A stretch of DNA of 64,000 nucleotides. Origin: Nocardia amikacinitolerans NBRC 108937. Its GTDB lineage: Bacteria; Actinomycetota; Actinomycetes; Mycobacteriales; Mycobacteriaceae. The stretch is taken from positions 1 through 64,000 of the forward strand of contig NZ_BDAU01000047.1 in the NCBI RefSeq assembly GCF_001612615.1, given 5' to 3'. The notes beneath the pieces are model-generated. The model searched no databases. It was given only the letters and a program-made list of their open reading frames with translations, and was not told where the DNA came from. A program made the position numbers and the translations under genes. This document shows positions 33,553 to 42,096 of this stretch, piece after piece; positions within the stretch are counted from its first letter, which is position 1, and each line of letters begins with the position of its first letter.

Positions 33553-33978
33553 TCAGTCCGGCACGTTGGCCCCGTGGCCCAGATCCCGCAGCGCCTGCTT
33601 GATCTTGGCCTGCGCCTCGTCCAGCGACTCGGGCGACGGGTTCGGGTCCGCGCCGGAGATATTGAAATCGCCGAGGCTGTAGGCCGGGAAGACGTGCACG
33701 TGCAGGTGCGGCACCTCGAGGCCGGCGATGAGCAGACCGGCCCGCGGCGCGTCGAACGCGGCGCGCACCGCCTTGCCGATCTGCTGCGCGACGCCGTTGA
33801 GCCGCGCGAAGGTCTCGGCGTCGATGTCCTGCCAGTGGTCGATTTCCTTGCGCGGCACCACCAGCGTGTGGCCTTGGGTGACCGGCGCGATGGTCAGGAA
33901 GGCGACGAATTCGTCGTCCTGCCATACGAATCGACCAGGGATCTGACCTGCGATGATCGCACTGAAGACGGAAGCCAT
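33553..33978 (-). CDS. HIT family protein
   Basis: A 141-aa histidine-triad nucleotide hydrolase or transferase. The triad HLHVHVFP is at about residues 109-116, preceded by the usual FLTIAPVTQGHTLVVPRKEI segment. Such enzymes hydrolyse adenosine phosphoramidates or dinucleoside polyphosphates; the exact substrate cannot be told. TACGCT ends 6 nt before the ATG, indicating a leaderless message. It lies beside a small PH-domain gene in the same direction, 31 bp away. Confidence 0.9.
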   Translation of the reverse strand: MASVFSAIIAGQIPGRFVWQDDEFVAFLTIAPVTQGHTLVVPRKEIDHWQDIDAETFARLNGVAQQIGKAVRAAFDAPRAGLLIAGLEVPHLHVHVFPAYSLGDFNISGADPNPSPESLDEAQAKIKQALRDLGHGANVPD

Positions 33979-34009
33979 ATCCGCAGCGTAGTCCGCGGAC
34001 GGCCGCGCG

Positions 34010-34387
34010 CTACACCGCCACGAAGTGCGACAGGATGCCCTGCACCTCGTAGATGTCGACCTGCCGGTTGAACCGCTTCTGCACCGGCTCGTGCGTGCCA
34101 GCGATCCAGATGACGAGCTCGGCGTCCAGATCGAAGGTGCCCGCCGTCTCCACCGCGAAGTGCGTGATCGAGCGGTAGGGGATGCTGTGGTAGCTCACCT
34201 TCCTGCCGGACAGGCCCTGCTTGTCCACCAAGATCAGCCTGCGGTTGGTGAACAGGAGGGCGTCGCGCACCAGCAGGTAGGCGGAGTAGATCTGCTCGCC
34301 GTTGCCGAGCAGCTTCGCGTACTCCTGCTGTGCCTGGCCGGGATCTATGCGCCCGGCGTTGCCCATCAGTCCGTCGATCAGACCCAT
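34010..34387 (-). CDS. Bacterial PH-domain protein
   Basis: A 125-aa protein with a bacterial pleckstrin-homology fold (PF08000-like): YLLVRDALLFTNRRLILVDK, YHSIPYRSITHFAVETAGTF and LVIWIAGTHEPVQKRF give the strand pattern, and the C-terminal helix is VDIYEVQGILSHFV. The function is unknown; such proteins bind membranes or proteins. The ATG at 34387 (MGLIDGLMGNAG) has AAGGA 9 nt upstream and was chosen over the frame's upstream extension. It is divergent from purD. Confidence 0.8.
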   Translation of the reverse strand: MGLIDGLMGNAGRIDPGQAQQEYAKLLGNGEQIYSAYLLVRDALLFTNRRLILVDKQGLSGRKVSYHSIPYRSITHFAVETAGTFDLDAELVIWIAGTHEPVQKRFNRQVDIYEVQGILSHFVAV

Positions 34388-34612
34388 GATCTGTACGTCC
34401 TTCGCGGTGGGAAGAGGCGGGTCGGCGGATGGTCCGAACCCTCCCCACCCATGATCCACGCGACGCGGTCGCGAGGGGTGAAAGGCGACAATCGAATTCG
34501 CGATCGGACGGCGAGCGGTTGCCGAACGCTGGGCGAACGGCCGCCGAACGCGAGCCGACCAGAAGGCCGATGCCCGACGAGGCGGGTAGTCGCTTCACCT
34601 AAGCTGTTGGCC

Positions 34613-35890
34613 GTGCGCGTACTCGTCATCGGTTCCGGAGCCCGTGAACATGCCCTCGTCCTCAGCCTGCGCCGCGACCCCGCGGTGAGCGCGCTCTACG
34701 CCGCGCCGGGCAACGCGGGCATCGCGCAGCACGCGCAGGTGCGTCCGGTGGACCCGTCCTCGGCCGAGGCGGTCGTCGCGCTGGCCACCGAGCTGGCCGC
34801 CGACCTCGTGGTGATCGGGCCCGAGGTGCCGCTGGTGCTCGGCGTCGCCGACGCGGTGCGCGCGGCGGGTATCGCCTGCTTCGGCCCGTCGGCCGCGGCT
34901 GCCAGGATCGAGGGTTCCAAGGCCTTCGCCAAGGACGTGATGACGGCGGCCGGCGTGCGGACCGCGCACAGCGAGGTCGTCGACAACCCCGCCGAGCTGG
35001 ACGCGGCGCTGGATCGTTTCGGACCCACCTGGGTCGTCAAGGACGACGGTCTCGCCGCGGGCAAGGGCGTCGTGGTGACCGCCGACCGGCTCGCGGCCCG
35101 CGATCACGGCGCGGAACTGCTCGAACAGGGTCACCCGGTGCTGCTGGAGTCGTTCCTCGACGGGCCGGAGGTTTCGCTCTTCTGCCTGGTCGACGGCGAG
35201 ACCGTGGTGCCGCTGCTGCCCGCGCAGGATCACAAGCGCGTCGGCGACGGCGACACCGGCCCGAACACGGGCGGCATGGGCGCGTACACGCCGCTGCCCT
35301 GGCTGCCCGAGGAGACCGCCACCGCCATCGTCGAGGACGTGGTGAAGCCGGTCGCCGCCGAGATGGTGCGCCGCGGCTGTCCGTTCTCCGGTCTGCTCTA
35401 CGCCGGTCTGGCGATCGGCGCGGCCGGGCCTGCGGTGGTCGAATTCAATTGCCGCTTCGGCGATCCCGAGACCCAGGCGGTGCTCGCCCTGCTGGAGAGC
35501 CCGCTCGGCGAGCTGCTGAACGCCACCGCCACCGGCACTCTCGCCGAGGTCGCGCCGCCGCGCTGGCGGGACGGCTCGGCCGTCACTGTGGTTGTCGCCG
35601 CCGAGAACTACCCGGGCCGTCCGCGTCTCGGTGACGTGATCACCGGTGTCGGCGAAGGCGCGCCCGACGACGCGGCCGTGCTGCACGCCGGGACCGCGCA
35701 GCGCGAAGACGGCGCGCTGGTCTCCTCGGGCGGGCGCGTGCTGAGCGTCGTCGGCGTCGGCGCCGACCTCGCCGAGGCTCGCGCCAAGGCCTACGACCGC
35801 ATCGCCTCGATCAAACTCCCCGGCAGCCACTACCGCACCGATATCGGCCTCGCCGCCGTCGAGAACCGGATCGCAGTCCCCAACCGATAA
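34613..35890 (+). CDS. purD: Phosphoribosylamine-glycine ligase PurD
   Basis: A 425-aa ATP-grasp enzyme catalysing the second step of purine synthesis (glycine addition to phosphoribosylamine). Visible signatures: VLVIGSGAREHALVLSLRRD at the start, VVIGPEVPLVLG, GPTWVVKDDGLAAGKGVVV (ATP-grasp), LLPAQDHKRVGDGDTGPNTG and VVEFNCRFGDPETQAVL. The GTG start is supported by TAAGCT 7 nt upstream (leaderless type). An upstream extension of the frame is ignored because the family begins here. It is the first of the scattered purine genes in this window. Confidence 0.96.
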   Translation: MRVLVIGSGAREHALVLSLRRDPAVSALYAAPGNAGIAQHAQVRPVDPSSAEAVVALATELAADLVVIGPEVPLVLGVADAVRAAGIACFGPSAAAARIEGSKAFAKDVMTAAGVRTAHSEVVDNPAELDAALDRFGPTWVVKDDGLAAGKGVVVTADRLAARDHGAELLEQGHPVLLESFLDGPEVSLFCLVDGETVVPLLPAQDHKRVGDGDTGPNTGGMGAYTPLPWLPEETATAIVEDVVKPVAAEMVRRGCPFSGLLYAGLAIGAAGPAVVEFNCRFGDPETQAVLALLESPLGELLNATATGTLAEVAPPRWRDGSAVTVVVAAENYPGRPRLGDVITGVGEGAPDDAAVLHAGTAQREDGALVSSGGRVLSVVGVGADLAEARAKAYDRIASIKLPGSHYRTDIGLAAVENRIAVPNR

Positions 35891-35919
35891 GTCGGCCGCT
35901 TCGCAGGGCAATCACGCTG

Positions 35920-36058
35920 TTCGCAGAGGGTGCACACCCTCTGCGAAGCGTGAAAAAGTTGTGCGAAGCGAGGCCCGCCACCCAGGCACACCCGGCGAAG
36001 ATGCCTGCACCACAGATCTTTCACACGCTTCACATAGGCACCGACTGTGTGAAGCGTG
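35920..36058. terminator. Paired inverted repeats between purD and M23 gene
   Basis: In the 197-bp gap between convergent genes there are two strong inverted repeats. TTCGCAGAGGGT/ACCCTCTGCGAA is a perfect 12-bp stem with a GCAC loop (35920-35947). CACGCTTCACA/TGTGAAGCGTG is an 11-bp stem with a 13-nt loop (36024-36034 with 36048-36058). Further copies of TTCGCAG and GCGAAGCG/GAAGCGTG lie between them. A bidirectional terminator role is likely, although the shared motifs suggest something more. Confidence 0.6.
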
Positions 36059-36087
36059 CGAAAGGTCTGTGAGCTTCGTGCCGTTGG

Positions 36088-37047
36088 TCAGAAGTTGAGC
36101 CCGCGCAGCGCCAGCCAGGCACGCGGGTCGACGTGGCGGCCGCCGACGATCACTTCGAAGTGCAGGTGCGGGCCGGTGGAGTCGCCGCGGTTGCCCATGC
36201 GGGCGATCTGCATGCCCGCCGGGACGCGTTCGCCGACGGAGACGAAGAAGTCGTACATGTGCCCGTAGACGGTGATCGAGCCGTCGTCGTGGCGGATACG
36301 CACCCACAGGCCGAATCCCTGGGCCGGGCCCGCGTCGATCACAGTGCCGTTGGCGACGGCGTAGATCGGGGTGCCGATGGGCGCGGCGATGTCGATGCCG
36401 TTGTGGAAAGTGCCCCAGCGCGAACCGAATCCGGAGGTGAAGGTGCCGCGGGTCGGCAGAACGAAACCGCCGGCGCCGGGCAGGATCGAGCCGGGCGGCA
36501 GCGGTGCGGTGCCACCCATCCAGGGCTGCCATTCGCCCGCGGCGGCCGCGGCGGCTTCGGCCTTGGCTCGCTCCAGAGTCGCTCGCGCCGCGGCGGCGAC
36601 AACGGCCTGTTCGCGCCGCCGCTCGCCGCTGGCGATGGCGTTGAGATAGCGGCGCACCGAGGGCGGCGTCGATTGCATTTCCTGGGGATGGGCGAAGAAC
36701 ACCCGCATGGCTTCGTCCGGGCCAGGGTCGCGGTGGCTGACGCCCCAGTCGAACGGTGTGTCGGCCCCCGCGAGCACCAGTGTCGCGGCCAGCCCGGCGA
36801 TCAGCACCCGATGCTTGCGCAGCAGCGCCCGATAGTCCTGCCGCTTCTGTTCGGTCCACAGTTCCCGCAGGTCGGGTCTGGGGCGGCGACGCAGTTCGGC
36901 GAATTCGGTGCGGGCGCGGCGGAGTAGGCGGCGCGGGTCACGATCGGACCGCTCCCGCACCTTGGCACGCCAATCCGGTGGAATGACGCCGATGCCACCC
37001 ACTCCGCGTACCCGATCGAGCCCCGCGCGGCGAGCCTTTTCAAGCAT
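36088..37047 (-). CDS. M23 family metallopeptidase (LytM-like), membrane-anchored
   Basis: A 319-aa cell-wall endopeptidase. A basic cytoplasmic N-terminus (~80 residues, many Arg) is followed by one membrane segment (RVLIAGLAATLVLAGADTPF, about 79-98), an Ala-rich helical linker, and an M23/LytM domain with ligands in FHNGIDIAAPIGTPIY (H-x3-D) and GPHLHFEV (H-x-H). It probably cuts peptidoglycan cross-links in the outer leaflet side or activates amidases. TAAGGT ends 7 nt before the ATG (leaderless type). Confidence 0.88.
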   Translation of the reverse strand: MLEKARRAGLDRVRGVGGIGVIPPDWRAKVRERSDRDPRRLLRRARTEFAELRRRPRPDLRELWTEQKRQDYRALLRKHRVLIAGLAATLVLAGADTPFDWGVSHRDPGPDEAMRVFFAHPQEMQSTPPSVRRYLNAIASGERRREQAVVAAAARATLERAKAEAAAAAAGEWQPWMGGTAPLPPGSILPGAGGFVLPTRGTFTSGFGSRWGTFHNGIDIAAPIGTPIYAVANGTVIDAGPAQGFGLWVRIRHDDGSITVYGHMYDFFVSVGERVPAGMQIARMGNRGDSTGPHLHFEVIVGGRHVDPRAWLALRGLNF

Positions 37048-37175
37048 TACGCCGACCTTAGCGGTGCGCGCGGGCCGCAGGCGCGGATGTGGGCAGGTGT
37101 CGGCCGAGAAAGCTCTTCGACGAAAGCCGAGCGTTGGCGACCTGCCGTCGAGCGCGAGGGTCTACCGTCTGTCGG

Positions 37176-38345
37176 GTGTCAGGAGAATCTCGCCGGTCGA
37201 CCATTCCACCTTTCTACGTGATGGATGTCTGGAAAGCCGCCGCGGAGCGCGCCCGAACCCACGGCGACGTGCTCGTGCTCGCGGCCGGTCAGCCCTCGAC
37301 GCCCGCTCCCGCCCCGGTGCTGCGCGCGACCAAAGCCGCGATCGACGCCGAATTGCTCGGCTACACAGAGACTTTCGGCATCCTGCAGCTGCGCGAGGCG
37401 ATCGCCGAGCACCACTTGGACACCTACGGCTACCACGTGGACCCCGACGAGGTGGTGGTGACGACCGGGTCGTCCGGCGCGTTCACCCTGATCTTCCTCG
37501 CCGCCTTCGACGCGGGCGACACCGTAGTGGTGGCCCGGCCCGGCTACCCGGCCTACCGCAACACGCTCACCGCCCTGGGTTGCCGGGTGGTCGAATTGGA
37601 CTGCGGCCCCGAGACCCGCTTCCAGCCGACCGTCGCCATGCTCGAAGCGCTGCCCGAGCCGCCCGCCGGTCTGGTCGTCGCCAGCCCGGCCAACCCCACC
37701 GGCACCATGATCACCCCGGCCGAGCTGGCCGCACTCGCCCGCTGGTGCGACACGCACGGGACGTTGCTGATCTCCGATGAGATCTATCACGGCATCACCT
37801 ACGAGACCCCGGGCTCGGCGGCGCAGACCTCCTCCGCGTGGGAGACCTCTCGCGAATCCGTGGTTATCGGCTCGGTGTCCAAGTACTTCTCGATGACCGG
37901 CTGGCGGCTCGGCTGGATGCTCGCGCCGAGCAGGCTGCGGCCCGCGCTGCAGCGGCTGGCCTCCAATATGACGGTGTGCCCGCCCGCCGTCTCCCAGTAC
38001 GCGGCGCTGCACGCCTTCGGCGCCGAGGCCAAAACCGAGCTCGACGGCCACGTCCAGCGTTACGCGGTGAACCGGCGGCTGCTGCTGGACGGCCTGCCGA
38101 GGCTGGGCATCACCGAGCTGGCGCCCGCCGACGGCGCGTTCTACGCCTACGCCGACATCGGCCACCTGACCGACGATTCGCGCAAGTGGTGCGCCGAAGT
38201 GCTCGAGCACACCGGAGTGGCCTTGGCGCCCGGCATCGACTTCGACACCGTGGCCGGGCATCGCACCGTTCGCTTCTCGTTTGCGGGCGCAACCGCGGAT
38301 ATCGAAGCGGCGCTGCTCCGGCTCGGCTACTATCTGGGCGCCTGA
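37176..38345 (+). CDS. PLP-dependent class I/II aminotransferase
   Basis: A 389-aa fold-type I aminotransferase. It shows VVTTGSSGAFTLIFLAAFDA, the ASPANPTGTMI motif, the DEIYHGITYE Asp that binds the PLP nitrogen, the Schiff-base lysine in GSVSKYFSMTGWRLGW, and the substrate Arg in TVRFSFAG. It likely transaminates an aliphatic or aromatic amino acid; the exact substrate is not evident. The GTG start is supported by TACCGT 7 nt upstream. It is followed by a TetR gene and purB on the same strand, as in related actinobacteria (between purD and purB). Confidence 0.88.
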   Translation: MSGESRRSTIPPFYVMDVWKAAAERARTHGDVLVLAAGQPSTPAPAPVLRATKAAIDAELLGYTETFGILQLREAIAEHHLDTYGYHVDPDEVVVTTGSSGAFTLIFLAAFDAGDTVVVARPGYPAYRNTLTALGCRVVELDCGPETRFQPTVAMLEALPEPPAGLVVASPANPTGTMITPAELAALARWCDTHGTLLISDEIYHGITYETPGSAAQTSSAWETSRESVVIGSVSKYFSMTGWRLGWMLAPSRLRPALQRLASNMTVCPPAVSQYAALHAFGAEAKTELDGHVQRYAVNRRLLLDGLPRLGITELAPADGAFYAYADIGHLTDDSRKWCAEVLEHTGVALAPGIDFDTVAGHRTVRFSFAGATADIEAALLRLGYYLGA

Positions 38346-38474
38346 ACCTCAAGTCCGACAACAAGTTTCCACAGTTCGGCACCGGGAACGCCCAGATGAG
38401 GTAAAACAACGATTGCTGGCTTTCGACTCTCGATTTCGCACGGATGAACTGATGACGACTGGCACGATGGCACG

Positions 38475-39113
38475 GTGATAACCGCGACGACCCCGAAAGG
38501 CGAACGGCGTCGCCAGGCTCTGGTAGCGGCCGCCGCCGAGTTGTTACTCGAAGGCGGATTCGATGCGGTGCGGCATCGCTCGGTTGCCACGCGCGCGGAT
38601 CTACCGCTCGCCTCGACCACGTACTACTTCGAGTCCCTGGAAGACCTGATCGCCCGCGCGGTCGAGTTCAGTGGGAACGCGGAGCTGGACGCGATGCGCC
38701 GCAGGGTCGGCGAGGTGAGTCACCGCCGCCGCGGCGCCGAGGCGACCGTCGACCTGGTGCTCGACCTGTTGGTCGGCTCCGACGGACCCGACGAGGGCGC
38801 GCGCGGTCAGCTGATCGCCCGCTACGAGCGTTCGGTGGCCTCGGCGCGACATCCCGAACTACGCGAGGTCCAGCTACGGCTGCGCGCGCAACTCGACGAG
38901 CTGCTCGCCGACGTGCTGCGGCGCTCGGACCGGATGGTGCGGCCCGAACAGCTACGCAGGTTGGTCGCGGTGGTGGACGGCGCGGTGGTCGCGGCGCTGA
39001 GCGAAAGCAACCCGGAACCCCGGCGGATGGCGCGCGGCGCGCTGCTCGAGGTGATCGATATCGTCGCCCCGGCGACGCCGCAGCAAGCGGACAGGTTCCG
39101 AGCACTAGACTGA
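38475..39113 (+). CDS. TetR family transcriptional regulator
   Basis: A 212-aa TetR regulator. The HTH is at about residues 10-60 (RRQALVAAAAELLLEGGFDA, VRHRSVATRADLPLASTTYY, YFESLEDLIARAV). The C-terminal ligand domain is all-helical. The GTG start is 6 bp ahead of purB when measured from its stop, so it is likely transcribed with or just before purB, although purB seems to have its own promoter. Target genes unknown; the preceding aminotransferase is a candidate. Confidence 0.85.
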   Translation: MITATTPKGERRRQALVAAAAELLLEGGFDAVRHRSVATRADLPLASTTYYFESLEDLIARAVEFSGNAELDAMRRRVGEVSHRRRGAEATVDLVLDLLVGSDGPDEGARGQLIARYERSVASARHPELREVQLRLRAQLDELLADVLRRSDRMVRPEQLRRLVAVVDGAVVAALSESNPEPRRMARGALLEVIDIVAPATPQQADRFRALD

Positions 39114-39119
39114 CCAGAC

Positions 39120-40541
39120 GTGAGTCTCGTCCCGAATGTCCTCGCCACCCGTTACGCCAGTCCCGAACTGGTGCACCTGTGGTCGCCGGAGCACAAGATC
39201 GTGCTGGAACGGCGGCTGTGGCTGGAGGTGCTGCGGGCACAGTCGGAGCTCGGCATCGACATCCCGGCCGGGGTGATCGCCGACTACGAGCGGGTGATCG
39301 ACCACGTCGACCTCGCCTCCATCGCCGAGCGCGAGCGGGTCACCCGCCACGACGTGAAGGCGCGCATCGAGGAGTTCAACGCGCTGGCCGGCCACGAGCA
39401 CGTGCACAAGGGCATGACCAGCCGCGACCTCACCGAGAACGTCGAGCAGTTGCAGATCCGGCTCTCGCTCGAGCACGTGCACGCGCACGGCGTCGCCATC
39501 GCGGCGCGGCTGGCCGAGCGGGCCGCCGAGTACCAGACCGTGGTCATGGCGGGCCGTTCGCACAACGTGGCGGCGCAGGCCACCACGCTCGGCAAGCGTT
39601 TCGCCTCGGCCGCCGACGAGCTGCTGATCGCGCTGACCCGGCTGCGCGAGCTCATCGACCGCTACCCCCTGCGCGGCATCAAGGGGCCGATGGGCACCGC
39701 GCAGGACATGCTCGACCTGCTCGGTGGCGACTCGGCCAAGCTGGCAACCCTGGAACAGCAGGTTGCCCGGCATCTCGGTTTCGCGACGGTGTTCACCAGC
39801 GTCGGCCAGGTGTATCCGCGATCGCTGGATCACGACGTGCTGTCCGCGCTGGTGCAGGTTGGCGCGGGCCCGTCCTCGTTCGCGCACACCATTCGCCTGA
39901 TGGCGGGACACGAGCTGGTCACCGAGGGCTTCCAGCCCGGGCAGGTGGGCAGCTCGGCCATGCCGCACAAGATGAACACCCGGTCCTGCGAGCGCGTCAA
40001 CGGTCTGCAGGTGGTGCTGCGCGGGTACGCCTCGATGGCCGCCGAGCTGTCGGGCGCGCAGTGGAACGAGGGCGACGTGTTCTGTTCCGTGGTGCGCCGA
40101 GTCGCGCTGCCGGACGCGTTCTTCGCCATCGACGGCATGATGGAAACGTTCCTCACCGTGCTCGCCGAATTCGGCGCGTACCCGGCCGTCATCTCCCGCG
40201 AGCTCGATCGCTACCTGCCGTTCCTCGCCACCACCCGCATCCTGATGGCGGCGGTGCGCGCGGGCGTCGGCCGGGAGACCGCGCACGAGGTCATCAAGGA
40301 GCACGCCGTCGCCGTCGCCCTCGCCATGCGCGAACAGGGCCGCGAGCCCGACCTGCTCGACCGCCTCGCCGCCGACCACCGCCTCCCCTTGGACCGCACG
40401 GCCCTCGACACCGCCCTCGCCGACAAGTCCGCCTTCATCGGCGCCGCGGGCGCCCAAACCGCCGACGTCATCGCCCAGGTCCAAAAACTCGTCGACACCT
40501 ACCCCGAAGCCGCCCGCTACACCCCCTCCCCGATCCTGTAG
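39120..40541 (+). CDS. purB: Adenylosuccinate lyase PurB
   Basis: A 473-aa enzyme of the fumarase/aspartase superfamily which acts twice in purine synthesis, on SAICAR and on adenylosuccinate. The signature loop SSAMPHKMNTRSCERVNG is at about residues 279-296. The region HEHVHKGMTSRDLTENVEQL and MAGRSHNVAAQATTLGKRFA supply the catalytic His residues. GTG 39120 is preceded by TAGACT 8 nt upstream (leaderless type), inside the end of the TetR gene. In M. tuberculosis purC follows soon after; here an unrelated gene follows. Confidence 0.96.
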   Translation: MSLVPNVLATRYASPELVHLWSPEHKIVLERRLWLEVLRAQSELGIDIPAGVIADYERVIDHVDLASIAERERVTRHDVKARIEEFNALAGHEHVHKGMTSRDLTENVEQLQIRLSLEHVHAHGVAIAARLAERAAEYQTVVMAGRSHNVAAQATTLGKRFASAADELLIALTRLRELIDRYPLRGIKGPMGTAQDMLDLLGGDSAKLATLEQQVARHLGFATVFTSVGQVYPRSLDHDVLSALVQVGAGPSSFAHTIRLMAGHELVTEGFQPGQVGSSAMPHKMNTRSCERVNGLQVVLRGYASMAAELSGAQWNEGDVFCSVVRRVALPDAFFAIDGMMETFLTVLAEFGAYPAVISRELDRYLPFLATTRILMAAVRAGVGRETAHEVIKEHAVAVALAMREQGREPDLLDRLAADHRLPLDRTALDTALADKSAFIGAAGAQTADVIAQVQKLVDTYPEAARYTPSPIL

Positions 40542-40604
40542 AGCCCGTAGCGATCTCGGCGCAATTCGCTCGTGTGAGCGATAGCGAGCGGGTATCGTCC
40601 TGCG

Positions 40605-41135
40605 GTGCCCATCCACGCCTTCGTCGACGAGTCGGTTCGTCGAGATCGGTACCTGTTGTGTGCTGCGCTGATTCCCGCGGGTCGGGTTCCGCAGGCGCGG
40701 AGCCTGGTCCGCGAATTCTGCCTCCCCGGGCAGCGGCGCTGGCATTTCGCCAAGGAACCGGATCAGCGGCGGCGCCACATTCTGTCCGCCATGAAGCGAT
40801 CGGGCACCGCGAACGTGGCGATGTTCGAGGCACGCGGCGTCGAGGTCCGGGCTCGGCACGAGTGCCTGACCGCACTGCTGACCTACCTCGTGGATATTCG
40901 TGCCGAGCGTTTGATCGTCGAGTCGAGGGAAGCTCAGGATCAGCGTGATAGGCACACCATCGCTGCGGTTCTACACAAGGCTTCGGCTGAGCTGCCATAC
41001 GCGCACGTACCGCCGCACAACGAGCCGGGACTGTGGTGGCCGGACGCGATCGCGTGGGCGTTCGGAGCAGGCGGGGCGTGGAAAACGCTCGTGCTTCCGA
41101 TGGTTCAGCTTCATCGAAAGGTCGAAGAGCCCTAG
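40605..41135 (+). CDS. DUF3800-like protein
   Basis: A 176-aa protein opening with MPIHAFVDESVRRDRYLLCA, the Asp-Glu-Ser start typical of DUF3800-type proteins with an RNase H-like fold. An internal DIRAERLIVESREAQDQRD segment and the late WPDAIAWAFGAGGAW supply further acidic residues. The function is unknown; relatives occur in mobile and defence regions. TATCGT ends 6 nt before the GTG (leaderless type). Its 3' end forms the start of the first copy of the duplicated element at 41110. Confidence 0.65.
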   Translation: MPIHAFVDESVRRDRYLLCAALIPAGRVPQARSLVREFCLPGQRRWHFAKEPDQRRRHILSAMKRSGTANVAMFEARGVEVRARHECLTALLTYLVDIRAERLIVESREAQDQRDRHTIAAVLHKASAELPYAHVPPHNEPGLWWPDAIAWAFGAGGAWKTLVLPMVQLHRKVEEP

Positions 41136-41207
41136 ATAGCGCGAAACCCGACTGCCCACCGTCCGGAGAAGAGTCGGGTTCACTTCCCCTAGCTAGTGCC
41201 GGGGGCT
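41110..41207 (+). repeat. Duplicated structured element, copy 1
   Basis: Copy 1 begins within the 3' end of the DUF3800-like gene (TTCATCGA, 41110) and ends near GCTAGTGCCGGGGGC. It contains a 9-bp stem AACCCGACT/AGTCGGGTT (41145-41153 with 41172-41180) closing an 18-nt loop that begins GCCCACCGTCCGG. The same element recurs at 41252-41410 with a base change on both sides of the stem. Confidence 0.75.
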
Positions 41208-41251
41208 GCCCCAATTGTACTGCACCGTTGCACTGACGCAACGTAATTGCG

Positions 41252-41410
41252 TTCATCGATATCGTTGGCGCTGCCAAGGTGAAGAGGCGTGGAATTGCGC
41301 GAAACCCGGCTGCCCACCGTCCGGTGAAGAGCCGGGTCCACGCGGAACGCAGATGCTGGTCGTCCGGCCAGGACCTGCGCCCACTTCCTCCGGCTAGTGC
41401 CAGGGGCCGC
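41252..41410 (+). repeat. Duplicated structured element, copy 2
   Basis: Copy 2 keeps the stem as AACCCGGCT/AGCCGGGTC (41303-41311 with 41330-41338): the A-T pair of copy 1 is now G-C, while only the outermost pair is lost. The loop is again 18 nt, and here CACC-GTCC-GGTG can pair inside it. Compared with copy 1 there are two insertions, of about 17 bp near the start and about 43 bp after the stem. The larger insertion itself folds (CGCAG/CTGCG around CTGG/CCAG). Together with copy 1 it fills the 392-bp gap before the next gene. Confidence 0.75.
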
Positions 41411-41527
41411 TTGATCCTACGAGCAGGCGTCATCGCGGTACACCGAATTGATTGCGCGGGGCGCCGGGCCCGTCGAGCGGGGCATGCGCTGGCTCGATGG
41501 CGGCGGTGGGGCGGTTAGGGTGCGGGG

Positions 41528-41962
41528 ATGGATCCGTACTCGATATTCGCCGACATCATTGCCGGGCGGGCGCCGGCTTCCAAGGTGTACGAGGACGACG
41601 ATGTCGTCGCGTTCATGGACATTCGGCCGATGACGCCTGGGCACTTGCTTGTGGTGCCGCGGGTGGCGGCGCGGTGTTTGGCGGAGCTGGATCCGGTGAT
41701 CGGGGGCAAGCTGTTTCAGGTGGGGCAGCGGCTGGCGGGGGCGCTGCGGGCGAGTGAGGTGGGGTGTGACGGGGTCAATTTCTTTCTCGCCGATGGTGTG
41801 ACGGCGGGGCAGGAGGTGTTTCACGTGCACCTGCATGTCATTCCGCGCACGCCGGGTGACGGGTTCGGTCTGCGTGGGCGGCCGACCACCCCGCCCCGCG
41901 CCGACTTGGACTATCTCGCAGGCTCCATCCGCGGGGCACTGGCGCGCGCCGGAGGTCTGTGA
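41528..41962 (+). CDS. HIT family protein
   Basis: A 144-aa histidine-triad protein, the second in the window. The triad HVHLHVIPR is at about residues 98-106, with MDIRPMTPGHLLVVPRVAAR upstream and IFADIIAGRAPASKVYEDDD at the start. It is related to, but clearly distinct from, the HIT protein at 33553. It probably hydrolyses nucleoside phosphoramidates or dinucleotides. TAGGGT ends 6 nt before the ATG (leaderless type). Confidence 0.9.
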   Translation: MDPYSIFADIIAGRAPASKVYEDDDVVAFMDIRPMTPGHLLVVPRVAARCLAELDPVIGGKLFQVGQRLAGALRASEVGCDGVNFFLADGVTAGQEVFHVHLHVIPRTPGDGFGLRGRPTTPPRADLDYLAGSIRGALARAGGL

Positions 41963-42096
41963 CAGGTGGGGCCGCGTGAAATCCATTACGTACTGGGCAG
42001 TTTGCTGTAAAAGAGCCGAGATCTCGGATCCCTTCCGCAACTCCATGGACTGAGTTACGTTGTATCCCAGTTTCACGCGGTGATGGAGGGTGGGAC

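Noticed and set aside
41297..41410. Cobalamin or other known riboswitch
   Set aside because: The conserved boxes of the common classes I know are not present. The next gene is a HIT hydrolase with its own leaderless-type promoter, so a leader riboswitch is unlikely.
41033..41518. Small plus-strand frames in the duplicated element (sharing A-K-P-x-C-P-P-S-G-E-E)
   Set aside because: The similar peptides lie in different frames and follow from the repeat. The stem change is silent for pairing but not for the encoded residue, which favours structure over coding.
41963..42096. Inverted words GTGAAA/TTTCAC and CTGGG/CCCAG upstream of the antigen 85-like gene
   Set aside because: The matches are short, uneven in spacing and broken by mismatches; no confident operator or RNA fold results.
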